NCBI GenBank assembly: GCA_937138495.1
Contig: CAKZPE010000094.1
Coordinates: 115,513-179,512 of the forward strand
DNA length: 64,000 bases
Direction: 5' to 3'
DNA from: an uncultured Oceanospirillaceae bacterium
GTDB taxonomy: Bacteria; Pseudomonadota; Gammaproteobacteria; Pseudomonadales; Balneatricaceae
Shown here: positions 8,601-16,428 of the stretch, one piece after another
Numbering within the stretch: the first letter of the stretch is position 1
Layout: each line of letters starts with the position of its first letter
The notes under the pieces: model-generated
Seen by the model: only the letters and a program-made list of their open reading frames with translations
Databases searched by the model: none
What the model was told of the DNA's origin: nothing
Made by a program: the position numbers and the translations under genes

Positions 8601-9401
8601 GGTCAGCGCCTCACGGGCAGCCATTAACTGCTGTCGGGCATCAGAAAGCTGCTGCTGGCGGTGCACCCTTTGCTGCAACTGTGTTATGTGTTTTTCCAGT
8701 GCAGTGCTTTGCTGCTGCAGCTGTTCGGTTTGCGTTTGCAGTTCGGCGGTTTCTTCAGGGCTCAGCAGCGAGTAGCCAGCCAGCCCGGCCCGGAGCGTGT
8801 CCAGATGGGCCTTACTTTCTTTGTGTTTCTCGTATACCCGCTCCGAAATTTTGCCGTAGATTTCAGTGCCAGTGAGTTCTTCCAGCAATTCAGCCCGGTC
8901 GTTGGCATCTGCGTTCAGGAAGGCGGCAAACTGCCCCTGAGAAAGCATCATTGATTTAGTGAAGCGGCTGAAGTCCAGCCCGGTAAGTTCTTCCGTCTGC
9001 CGGAGTTTTTTATTGACCTGACTGGCAAGAATCTTGCCGTCGCTGATGCGGGCCAGTTCAACCTTGGCATCCTGCAGGTTTCCGCTTGCAGAATCCCGTG
9101 AACGGCGCTGACTCCAGAACGCCCGGTAGCCCTGCCCCCGCACTTCAAACTCCACTTCAGCCAGACATTCCGCACAGCCGCGGGTCATCATTTCATTGCT
9201 GTTTTTGGAGAAGTTATTCAGCCGTGGTGTGCGGTGATATAACGCCAGACAGATGGCATCCAGCAGGGTTGTTTTCCCGGCGCCCGTGGCACCGATAATG
9301 GCAAACAGACCGTTGTCCACAAAGGGAGACTGGGTAAAGTCCAGTTTCCACTCGCCCTGCAGAGAGTTCAGGTTCTTCAGCCGTAAACTTAAAATTTTCA
9401 T
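5634..9401 (-). CDS. sbcC: Exonuclease subunit SbcC
   Basis: ATPase subunit of the SbcCD (Mre11-Rad50-type) complex, which degrades hairpins, palindromes and protein-blocked DNA ends. Visible: Walker A GATGAGKT (37-44), a very long Gln-rich coiled coil, the zinc-hook CPLC (C604, C607) at its middle, and the C-terminal signature LSGGESF, Walker B DSLFLDEGFGTLD and the following ISHV switch. At 1255 residues it is longer than the E. coli protein (about 1050), the extra length being Q/E-rich coiled coil. It lies 12 bp downstream of sbcD, and the ATG is preceded by the end of that gene, so the two are co-transcribed. The Gln-repeat codons make the opposite strand appear open, but those frames are not genes. 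Confidence 0.97.
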   Translation of the reverse strand: MKILSLRLKNLNSLQGEWKLDFTQSPFVDNGLFAIIGATGAGKTTLLDAICLALYHRTPRLNNFSKNSNEMMTRGCAECLAEVEFEVRGQGYRAFWSQRRSRDSASGNLQDAKVELARISDGKILASQVNKKLRQTEELTGLDFSRFTKSMMLSQGQFAAFLNADANDRAELLEELTGTEIYGKISERVYEKHKESKAHLDTLRAGLAGYSLLSPEETAELQTQTEQLQQQSTALEKHITQLQQRVHRQQQLSDARQQLMAAREALTGCEQQQHTHGPDFERLSRSQPAEALRQPLYSLHQHREQLQQIQQQQGELTQKTAALESEQQQAEAHKQHAEQQSQAVQAEQQALDTLLTEKIIPLDEQIKAQQEQQNARQADQRQTSEQLQALTTGSEQQQQLAACQQRETELNGQLTKITTVTPQISRLAEQLSGWKVQFESLQRLHRETAKASETLRNGQQQLTDSQQQQASLHADLGRAEQQLASLDAELTGVQAQITALPVSLDEAGQQQEEQRFNQLYQARVEMDSLISNWQQNQQRQQEGHAAETGRQQQLEQLNTQREEFRQLYASHQQSRKDLQTMLEQDRKIADLTQLREQLEADQPCPLCGSKDHPLVSEYQTLNVPETQQRFDAAEQELEKVKQQGMHVAGEIKLLTAQQQEWHTQLQQLQAEQQSAEQRWQEIGQQLSIQLVIGDQQALQQFHADTQGQQEAFQQIRQQVTQLQQQQAELNKHRAQVTERAEGLRQQQQQITDFLNKQTAEVQRLETSRQEYLNGAGQTVSELEAAIATQGLPVPDLKDAEVCENWLQQQEILVTDWQTCREALEKAQTQRQQRQETMAEQLQQQQQLEQKAKDLQSELSLASEALQALQASRQAMFAEADTGAARQQAAEKTATARQAAEQALQKYQQVHSQLQQLSGQLAELNKRMAQQQTELTAAEQSWQSQLSESVFNDEAELLSALLEPEERARLTELQKQLDLQINAAKTRLEQKEQQLAALQPEAGTDEPNSDAENTPELTPEQLSEQLDTLQTEQRELIAAQGRNSHRLEDDQRKRSEQARLLEDIQQCEADYEDVGYLTSLIGSQKGDKFRKFAQSLTLEHLVHLANIQLNRLHGRYQLKPKQDQAEALELQVVDTWQGDAVRDTKTLSGGESFLVSLALALALSDLVSQKTSIDSLFLDEGFGTLDSATLDIALDALDNLNASGKMIGVISHVAALKERVPVQIRVRKTSGVGISKLDDQFACVDEGLEVTACVNI

Positions 9402-9413
9402 CTGTCAGAGCCC

Positions 9414-11084
9414 TTAAAATCCGTCAATCAGAGACTGTTGCTGCATACCTTCCGGCTCTGCGGTTTCACTGTTTTTAACACTGGATGTCTTCGCGACCGG
9501 CTTTTTTTCAGCGACCGGTGCTGGCCCGGATTCTGGCAGGCTGCTGCCAAACAGATCACCTACCGGCGCTGGCTCTGGCGAAATCTCAGCAATTTCCGGC
9601 GCCACATCTTCAGGCTCCACATCTTCAGGCGCCACATCTTCAGGCGCCATATCTTCAGGCTCCAATGCTGTAACCTCTGATGCGTCCGAATCCGAAACAT
9701 CAGGTTCAGATACCGCATCGGCTTCTACTGCATCGGCGGCCTGCTCTTCGGTTTCTTCATCCATTTGTTCTGCCGCTGCAGATTCAGTAACAGGTGTCTG
9801 TGTCACCGCCGTGGCGGCGCGGGTCAGCTCGGCTGCCAGTGCCTGGTCGTCTTCATCCAGGTTATCCCGCACTTCGCCCAACACTTGTGCAAAGCTGGTC
9901 CGTAACCGTTGCAGGCGTTGCTGCTCCGCATCACTGCTGAAGTCTTCCCGGGCCAGCCGTTGCTCAAACACATCCTGGGGGTTCAGTTCTGCCAGGGTTT
10001 CCCGCTGCTGACCGTCTGCCTGTTCAGATTTCTGTACCCGGCTGCGGCGCAGTTGCAACACTTCAACGTTATAGTCGGCGGTTAAGCCCTGAATACGCTG
10101 TTGTAAGTCATTCAGGTACGCCTGGGCACTGACTTCAATCGTCAGCCAGACAGGCAGCTCGCCAGTGGTATCCAGTGCTGACAGTTGTTCAGCGATGTCT
10201 TCCAGATCACCTTTAAGTTGCGCCATGGGCTGAAACATCGGCACCGGGAGTTCAGTCACTCTGGCGCGCTCACCGGGTGCGACGTCCACCAGTAATACTT
10301 GTTTCTGGCTGCGCAGTTCATCAAAGCTCAGGGGAATCGGTGAGCCGCAGTAACGGATGGTGTCAGACTTGGCTACTTTCTGCGGCCGGTGAATATGGCC
10401 TAACGCGATGTAATCTGCCGGTGGAAAATGGCTGGCAGGAAAAGCTTCCAGTGAGCCAACGTATATATCCCGGACGGATTCGCTGGTCTGCACGCCCATG
10501 GCGGTTAAATGTCCGGTTGCAATAACTGGCAAAGGCGTTTCATTGCCCTGCGCTGCAGCCAGTTGCTGTGCCAGTTCATAACGGCTCTGATAGAAGTCGC
10601 TGATCGCCTGGCCTAATTGCTGTTGCTTCTGCTTGCCGGACTGTCCCGCCTCGCTGACCATCAGATCACGGGGGCGAAGATACGGCACGGCACAAAGTAC
10701 GGCACCGGGCTGACCGTCCGCCTGATTCAGTACAATAACCTGTTGTTCCGGAGCATCCCCCACACCGGCAACCACCTGGGTATTGAGCTGAGCCAGCAGG
10801 GTTTTCGATTCGTTCAGCATGGCAACCGAATCATGGTTACCGGCCAGCACCACCAGCTGACAGTTCAGCCGGCTTAATTCAACAATGAAGTGGTTATACA
10901 GTTCACGGGCATAACTGGGCGGCGCGCCGGTATCGAACACGTCGCCGACAATCAGAACAGCATCCACAGACTGTTCCTGTACCTGTTGTAACAACCAGTC
11001 GCAAAACTGGCGATGCTCGTCCAGCCGGCTTTTACCGATAAAGTTCTGACCAAGGTGCCAGTCCGATGTATGCAGAATTCGCAT
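9414..11084 (-). CDS. sbcD: Exonuclease subunit SbcD with acidic C-terminal extension
   Basis: Mn-dependent nuclease subunit of SbcCD. Metallophosphoesterase motifs are intact: HTSDWHLG (D8, H10), VGDVFDTG, GNHDS, ATGHLT and ALGHIHRP. The N-terminal 400 residues correspond to the whole E. coli protein; residues from about 420 on are an added acidic, low-complexity tail rich in E, D, A, P and S. That tail contains short tandem units of the type (A/E)PED(V/M) encoded around 9598-9664, and ends with a basic PVAKT stretch and QQSLIDGF. The tail could be a flexible tether or a protein-interaction site; its role is unknown. First gene of the sbcDC operon. Confidence 0.96.
   Translation of the reverse strand: MRILHTSDWHLGQNFIGKSRLDEHRQFCDWLLQQVQEQSVDAVLIVGDVFDTGAPPSYARELYNHFIVELSRLNCQLVVLAGNHDSVAMLNESKTLLAQLNTQVVAGVGDAPEQQVIVLNQADGQPGAVLCAVPYLRPRDLMVSEAGQSGKQKQQQLGQAISDFYQSRYELAQQLAAAQGNETPLPVIATGHLTAMGVQTSESVRDIYVGSLEAFPASHFPPADYIALGHIHRPQKVAKSDTIRYCGSPIPLSFDELRSQKQVLLVDVAPGERARVTELPVPMFQPMAQLKGDLEDIAEQLSALDTTGELPVWLTIEVSAQAYLNDLQQRIQGLTADYNVEVLQLRRSRVQKSEQADGQQRETLAELNPQDVFEQRLAREDFSSDAEQQRLQRLRTSFAQVLGEVRDNLDEDDQALAAELTRAATAVTQTPVTESAAAEQMDEETEEQAADAVEADAVSEPDVSDSDASEVTALEPEDMAPEDVAPEDVEPEDVAPEIAEISPEPAPVGDLFGSSLPESGPAPVAEKKPVAKTSSVKNSETAEPEGMQQQSLIDGF
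9598..9664 (-). repeat. Short tandem repeats coding for acidic PED units in SbcD
   Basis: A 12-15 bp unit with core CACATCTTCAGG recurs four or more times (CATATCTTCAGG once), giving (A/E)PED(V/M) peptides in the SbcD tail. Copy number is likely to vary between strains by slippage. Confidence 0.75.
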
Positions 11085-11148
11085 GTGATCCTATAACTCT
11101 TTCACCGGCCGCCGTGGCAGCCATTTATATCGTTGTGTGTCGTATTTC

Positions 11149-12090
11149 TTATCTGCTGACATTGGCCTGACGGCCCGATGTTATCCAGCGCAGAATATGT
11201 GGGCCACGCATGTTGACCACCAGCCCGGCCAGCACCAGTAAGATACCCAGCCACTGAATACCTGTCAGCTGTTCATCCAACAATAATGCGGCGCAACTCA
11301 AACCGACCACCGGTACGCCCAGTGTCAGCGGCGCCACCTGAGATACCGGATAACGGCTAAGCAGATAGCCCCACAGGCTGTACCCCAGAATGGTTGCAAT
11401 CAGCGCCAGATAGACCAGCGCAAAAATGGAACTTAAACCTATATTCAGCAGAGCATTTTCTATTAAAGGCCCTTCAAGATACAGGGACAGTGCAAAAAAC
11501 GGCAGCGGCGGAATCCATGCGGACCAGACAACCAGGCTGATTGCCCCGTTTTTCTGGCGGTTAAAGCCATGCTGATGGATTTGACGGTTTACGATGTTAC
11601 CGAATGCCCAGGCGGCCGCAGCCGCGATGGTCAGGCCAAAGCCTATGGCCGTCATGTTTTGCTGCAGCCCGGCAGACATAAACCAAAGATCCCCCCAACC
11701 AATCAGGATCAGCCCCGCGGCAGCGATCATAATGGCCAGTAGCTGATAACGGCGAATGTCTTCTTTAAGCCAGAATGCGGCCAGGATCAGGGTGAAAAAT
11801 GCCTGGGACTGTAATACCAGTGAGGCCAGCCCGGCCGGCATGCCCAGATGCATCGCGGTAAAGAGTAAGGCGAACTGAGCAAATCCAAGGGTCAGCCCGT
11901 AGGCCAGCAACCAGCGTAGCGGTATATCCGGACGGGCCACAAACCAGCACCCCAGTACAGCGACCAGTAAGAAACGCAACCCGCCGAGCAGCAGCGGTGG
12001 CATACCTTCCAGCCCCCAGGCAATTACGACAAAGTTGAATCCCCAGACCACCACAATAATAAGGCCCAGCAGGGTATCTCTGGCATTCAT
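11149..12090 (-). CDS. EamA-family DMT-superfamily transporter
   Basis: A 313-residue inner-membrane protein with ten predicted membrane segments in two EamA repeats. The first begins LLGLIIVVVWGFNFVVIAWGL with the usual VWGxNFV signature; the second starts near AAAAAWAFGNIVNRQ. The LPPLLLGGLRFLL-like pattern (PPLLLGGLRFLLVA) is typical of the EamA (YdeD) group, which exports O-acetylserine and cysteine in E. coli. The substrate here is inferred only. It sits alone downstream of a convergence-free gap of 187 bp from the next minus-strand gene, so probably has its own promoter. Confidence 0.9.
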   Translation of the reverse strand: MNARDTLLGLIIVVVWGFNFVVIAWGLEGMPPLLLGGLRFLLVAVLGCWFVARPDIPLRWLLAYGLTLGFAQFALLFTAMHLGMPAGLASLVLQSQAFFTLILAAFWLKEDIRRYQLLAIMIAAAGLILIGWGDLWFMSAGLQQNMTAIGFGLTIAAAAAWAFGNIVNRQIHQHGFNRQKNGAISLVVWSAWIPPLPFFALSLYLEGPLIENALLNIGLSSIFALVYLALIATILGYSLWGYLLSRYPVSQVAPLTLGVPVVGLSCAALLLDEQLTGIQWLGILLVLAGLVVNMRGPHILRWITSGRQANVSR

Positions 12091-12277
12091 TCAGTTCGCA
12101 TCCCTGACGCAGTTTGCTGCCTGAACAGCATGATGGATAACACACCAAAAGTGGCGTGTCACAGATTGGCAAACAGGCAGGTTATGGGAATATGCTGCCG
12201 GCGTCCAGAGGCAGATGGACCCGGGCAGGCACATCAGGAATCCCCGGCGGCTTTTCTGCAGCCAGGGTCAGTCTGAA

Positions 12278-13285
12278 TCAGCTGTCGCGGCTGATGATTC
12301 GCTGCAGTAATTGTTTGGCCAGTCCCCAGTCACGGGGCTGTTCGATGCGCTGATCAGCCACCGGGATAATGTCTTCCCCCTGCTTCTCTGCCACCTTAAA
12401 CGTAAACACATAAGAGGGTTCTGCCCCCATCCGCAGGTCAGAAATTATGACGCCGTTATCACTGGCCTTTTCCACCTTCAGAAAACCTTTACTGAACCAT
12501 TGCAGCCGGCTGACCGGCCAGTGATCCTGCAGATCAGCCAGCAGGTCAGGCTCGCTCCGGTAGTGTTCAAAATCAATTCGACGGTCCGGATCAAACAGAG
12601 AGTAATAGCCTTCCAGATAACCGTCCTCCTGCATGACCACGACCCGCCATAAAAGGGTATTAAACGGCCCGGCGGTCACCAGCACGTCGTTCTTCTGCGG
12701 ACGGGTATCGGTCACTGCAGCCAGATTCTCTTCAGCAATGCCGGTCACATACGCCTGCGCAGTTAACCCCCAGACCAGATACAGGCTACTGAATGCCAGT
12801 CCGGCACGGTTCATTTTCCGCCCCCAGTCAGCCTGCCGGGATGCCAACGCCAGTATCACACCCATTAACAGCGGCACGGTATAAAGCGGGTCGATAATAA
12901 ACACACTGCCGGCGCCTATCGGCACTACAGGTAATGGCCAGAACAGTTGGGTGCCGTAGATGGTAAAGCTGTCGAGAACCGGATGGGTAACCAGCGCCAG
13001 CCAGACCAGTAACAGCCAGCGCCGCTGCAGGTCATGGTACTGGCCGTGCACTTTGTTGATCAGCCAGGCCAGCAGTGGTGTCAGCAATGTCAGGGTAATC
13101 AGCGAGTGGCTGAAACTGCGGTGGTAGGTAAAATCTGCTACCGCCCCACCCATGGACAGAAAGACATCCAGATCCGGCAAGGTTGCCAGTGCGCCGCCCC
13201 AGAGAGCGGCCCGGTAACCTGCTTTATGTCCTAATACCGCTTGTCCAAGCGCCGCACCGAGTGCAATCTGCGTAACTGAATCCAT
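12278..13285 (-). CDS. YdjM/DUF457-family inner-membrane metal-dependent hydrolase
   Basis: A 335-residue membrane protein. The N-terminal half has the family pattern: MDSVTQIALGAALGQAVLGH, then LPDLDVFLSMGG and HRSFSHSL, where the Asp and His residues form the presumed metal site, followed by TH(P)VLDSFTIYGT with a further H/D pair. Several hydrophobic helices follow (LLLVWLALV, VPLLMGVILALAS, LAFSSLYLVWGL). The C-terminal 150 residues are a soluble domain ending in a basic QLLQRIISRD. In E. coli, YdjM is LexA-controlled; no LexA box was seen here. The physiological role is unknown. Confidence 0.88.
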   Translation of the reverse strand: MDSVTQIALGAALGQAVLGHKAGYRAALWGGALATLPDLDVFLSMGGAVADFTYHRSFSHSLITLTLLTPLLAWLINKVHGQYHDLQRRWLLLVWLALVTHPVLDSFTIYGTQLFWPLPVVPIGAGSVFIIDPLYTVPLLMGVILALASRQADWGRKMNRAGLAFSSLYLVWGLTAQAYVTGIAEENLAAVTDTRPQKNDVLVTAGPFNTLLWRVVVMQEDGYLEGYYSLFDPDRRIDFEHYRSEPDLLADLQDHWPVSRLQWFSKGFLKVEKASDNGVIISDLRMGAEPSYVFTFKVAEKQGEDIIPVADQRIEQPRDWGLAKQLLQRIISRDS

Positions 13286-13398
13286 GTAATATCCTTTGCC
13301 CCAAACTGACCTGCAAAGGGATCCATGCTACGTAGCTGCCCGGGAATTTTCAAACAGCTTTACAAAACGTAACAATCTTCAGGACGGTCGATGACCGG

Positions 13399-14742
13399 TC
13401 AGTTTTCGGCATCCCGTTTAAGGTGTTTTTTCACCCGGTGTGTCACCAGCCAGACGCCGGCCAGCACCACCGGCAGAAACAGTGCCTTGAGGGTATCCAC
13501 GTCCAGTCCCGGCGTAAACGGTACCGCCGCTTTAAAGATAAAGCCGCACAGGGCCAGCACATAGTAGGTGATGACAACGATCGACAGCCCTTCTACGGTT
13601 TGCTGCAGGCGGAACTGTAGCTGTGCCCGCTTATCCATGGATTGCAGCAAGGCCTGATTCTGCGCCTCGATCGCCATATCCACCCGGGTACGCAGGAAGT
13701 CACTGGCCCGGTCTACCCGGCTGGAAAGGTCATCCAGACGGCGTTTGGTCGCTTCCGTGGTCCGGAAGGCCGGGCCCAGACGGTGTTCGATAAACGCCGA
13801 CATGGTTTGCAGGCCGTTGAGTTCGGTTTCCTGCAGGTCTTCAAGCCGGCTCTGCACCATCTGATAATAGGCCCGGGCGGCATCAAACCGGTAACGGGTT
13901 TCAGCGATCAGCTCCGCCACTGCAGCGGCCATATCCGACAGTTTCTCCAGCTGTTCCCGTTCTTCACTGATCACCCGCTCACCACTGATCTGACGTAAAA
14001 GGTCTGCCAGTTCAGTTTCCATATCACTGACCTGAGCACTGGTTTGCTGGGCCACAGGAAAGGCCAGCAACATCATATTGCGATAGGCTTCCAGCTCCAG
14101 CAGGGTCCGGATCAGCCGACCGGTCTGGCATTCATTCAGGCTGCGGTTAACCAGCAATATCCGGTTAAAGCCGTCACTGTGCAGACGCAGGGCACTCCAG
14201 ACACTGGCCGCTTCATTGCCTAACTGGGAAGCAATCAGCCGCTGACCTTCAAAGCAGGGCCGCAGGGTTTCTTTATCCACTACAGAGGTATCGCTGTCGA
14301 TGCCTTCAATGTGCAGGGCGGCAACAACTTCACCGGGAAGTTCACTGATCCAGTCATCCGGTAGCAGGCTGATTGCCGGCTGGGCAAAACACTGTGTGCT
14401 CTTACCCTTCAGCAAAAAGGTATAGCTGCTGAATTCGGTATGCCGTTCCCAGCGAACTTCAAATTCGCCAAAGTTCTGGTAAAAGCAAACATCCCCTTCG
14501 GATGGCGGATTAATACTGTAACGTTTACACAGGCTTCTCAGGTGTTGCAGTTCACGGGGATAATGGTCCGTGCCGGTATGCAACAGGGTCATGTGTGAGA
14601 CCCGCACCGGTGTGGTGGCTACCGGAAACGGACGGGCGTGCAGGTCCGCATAATTATCCTGAAAACGCATATGCTGACTCAGCCCAAAGCCGTCGTTCAG
14701 CGGGGCGTCCAGAATAGGTAACTGGTGTAAAGCCTGGCGCAA
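13399..14742 (-). CDS. DUF3422 family membrane-anchored protein
   Basis: A 447-residue protein matching DUF3422: the N-terminal part contains HARPF (residues 36-40) and FGEFEVRWERHTEFSSYTF, with the diagnostic RWERHTEF core. The middle is helical with coiled-coil character (about 240-340), and two C-terminal hydrophobic segments (LSIVVITYYVLALCGFIFK and LFLPVVLAGVWLV) anchor it in the membrane, ending in a basic RVKKHLKRDAEN tail. The function of the family is not established; the arrangement suggests a membrane-attached cytosolic sensor or scaffold. The start ATG lies behind a weak AGGAGTAGCAATT ribosome site. Confidence 0.88.
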   Translation of the reverse strand: MRQALHQLPILDAPLNDGFGLSQHMRFQDNYADLHARPFPVATTPVRVSHMTLLHTGTDHYPRELQHLRSLCKRYSINPPSEGDVCFYQNFGEFEVRWERHTEFSSYTFLLKGKSTQCFAQPAISLLPDDWISELPGEVVAALHIEGIDSDTSVVDKETLRPCFEGQRLIASQLGNEAASVWSALRLHSDGFNRILLVNRSLNECQTGRLIRTLLELEAYRNMMLLAFPVAQQTSAQVSDMETELADLLRQISGERVISEEREQLEKLSDMAAAVAELIAETRYRFDAARAYYQMVQSRLEDLQETELNGLQTMSAFIEHRLGPAFRTTEATKRRLDDLSSRVDRASDFLRTRVDMAIEAQNQALLQSMDKRAQLQFRLQQTVEGLSIVVITYYVLALCGFIFKAAVPFTPGLDVDTLKALFLPVVLAGVWLVTHRVKKHLKRDAEN

Positions 14743-14933
14743 TTGCTACTCCTCAAATTAAAGCCGTCAAAAATTACAGGGCCACTATTCATAACGTCAG
14801 ATGCGCAATAAAACAATCACTTAGCGTAAAAAACGTCGTGTTTAAGCTAATTTAGAGAAGATTTGTGACAACACAGAGCTATACAGATGATAACTCTGTT
14901 AAATATATCTCAAACAAAATTAACCGCTGACAT

Positions 14934-14957
14934 AAAAAAGGCCCGAAAAACGGGCCA
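14934..14957 (-). terminator. Rho-independent terminator after the aminotransferase gene
   Basis: On the minus strand GGCCCG-TTTTT-CGGGCC is followed by six T, giving a 6-bp GC stem plus U-run 34 bp past the stop of the aminotransferase gene. It ends the gabD-aminotransferase transcript. Confidence 0.88.
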
Positions 14958-14990
14958 AGGGTCTGAACGATCACACACAGGTCAGGACTT

Positions 14991-16343
14991 TCAGCCAGTC
15001 AGCAAGCCCTGCTTAGTGACGTGATCCAACGTGTCATCCAGTGCCTTACCGAATGATTCAAGGATTTCATCGATGTGTGCCTCAGTGGCAATCAGCGGCG
15101 GGCATAATGCCAGCGAAGATCCGGCGACTGCCCGGGTAATCAGTCCGTGGCGTTCACAGGCCTGCTGGGCAAAGGCACCTATCGCACCGCCGGCGAAGGC
15201 TTCACCGGTCTGCTTGTTGGCAACCATTTCCACAGCGGCAATCATGCCTTCACCCCGGACTTCACCCACCAGCGGATGGTCTGCAAACTTAGCCAGCCCT
15301 TTCTGCAGGTGAGCACCGGTTTCTGCTGCTTTACCAAAGATATTATCGCGCTGATAAATCTCCAGGGTTTTCAACGCAACGGCACACCCCACCGGGTGAC
15401 CTGAATAGGTATACCCGTGGCCGAACACACCCACCTGCGCACTGGGTTCAATCATGGCTTCGTACATATCGCCGCGAATGACCGATGCACTGATCGGAAT
15501 GTAAGCAGAAGATAACTGCTTGGCCAGGGTCATCAGCGCCGGTGATTCAATGCCCATGGTGGTTGAGCCGAAGTCTTTACCGGTACGGCCAAAGCCGGTG
15601 ATGACTTCATCGGCCCAGAACAGAATGTCGTATCTGGCCAGAATTTCCTGAACCCGCTGGTAATACCCTTCCGGCGGCACGATTACGCCGCTGGCGCCGG
15701 TGATTGGCTCAGCAATGAAGGCCGCAATGGTGTCCGGGCCTTCTTCAAGAATCATCTGTTCCAGATTATTGGTAATCCGGGTCACAAAATCGGCTTCTGA
15801 TTCACCGGCCAGTGCACCCCGGTAATAATGCGGTGCATCGGTGCGCAGGATACCCAGGGTGTCGAAGGGTAAATCAAAATGCTGATGGTTCGCCGGCAAG
15901 CCCGTCAGGGATGCTGACGCCACGGTAATGCCGTGATACGAACGGTCCCGGGAGATGATCTTATATTTCTCCGGTTTACCAATCGCATTGAAGTAGTAAC
16001 GCAGTATCTTAATGTGGGTATCGTTGGCATCACTGCCGGAGTTACCGAAGAATACTTTGGCATTCTCAACCGGCACCATTTCAGCAACCTTAGCCGCCAG
16101 ATCGATGCCGACCTGATGAGTTTTACCGCCGAACATATGGGAGTAAGACAGCTGCCCCATCTGCTCGTTTGCCGCCTCAATCAGCTCGCGGTTGTTATAC
16201 CCCAGCGAGGTACACCACAGGCCTGCCAGGCCTTCCAGATAACGGTTGCCCTGATTGTCGTATACGTAGACACCGTCACCGCGTTCAATGGTCAGGGTTT
16301 CAGTGTTTGTCAGGTTAGTGGTCGGATAAATGATATTGCTCAT
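14991..16343 (-). CDS. Class III omega-aminotransferase (putrescine/GABA-type)
   Basis: A 450-residue PLP enzyme of aminotransferase class III, moving a terminal amino group from a diamine or omega-amino acid to pyruvate or 2-oxoglutarate. Visible: GDGVYVYDNQGNRYLEGLAGLW near the start (typical of SpuC/beta-alanine-pyruvate types), the cofactor segment FFGNSGSDANDTHIK, RSYHG, the Asp motif WADEVITGFGRTG, and the PLP lysine in LMTLAKQLSSAY. It follows gabD by 85 bp on the same strand. An aminotransferase making a semialdehyde and a semialdehyde dehydrogenase together fit catabolism of putrescine, GABA or a similar amine. The exact substrate is not determined by sequence alone. Confidence 0.93.
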   Translation of the reverse strand: MSNIIYPTTNLTNTETLTIERGDGVYVYDNQGNRYLEGLAGLWCTSLGYNNRELIEAANEQMGQLSYSHMFGGKTHQVGIDLAAKVAEMVPVENAKVFFGNSGSDANDTHIKILRYYFNAIGKPEKYKIISRDRSYHGITVASASLTGLPANHQHFDLPFDTLGILRTDAPHYYRGALAGESEADFVTRITNNLEQMILEEGPDTIAAFIAEPITGASGVIVPPEGYYQRVQEILARYDILFWADEVITGFGRTGKDFGSTTMGIESPALMTLAKQLSSAYIPISASVIRGDMYEAMIEPSAQVGVFGHGYTYSGHPVGCAVALKTLEIYQRDNIFGKAAETGAHLQKGLAKFADHPLVGEVRGEGMIAAVEMVANKQTGEAFAGGAIGAFAQQACERHGLITRAVAGSSLALCPPLIATEAHIDEILESFGKALDDTLDHVTKQGLLTG

Positions 16344-16428
16344 AGCCGTGCCCTTCTAAATCAGTTTCACTGGTGCAATTCCCGGCTGACACAACGTTTA
16401 CTGTCAGCCCGGGGAATGCCATTCAGTC

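Noticed and set aside
6214..8954. Long open frames on the plus strand across sbcC
   Set aside because: They mirror Gln- and Ala-rich codons of the sbcC coiled coil; composition is Cys/Ser/Leu-rich and unlike any protein family.
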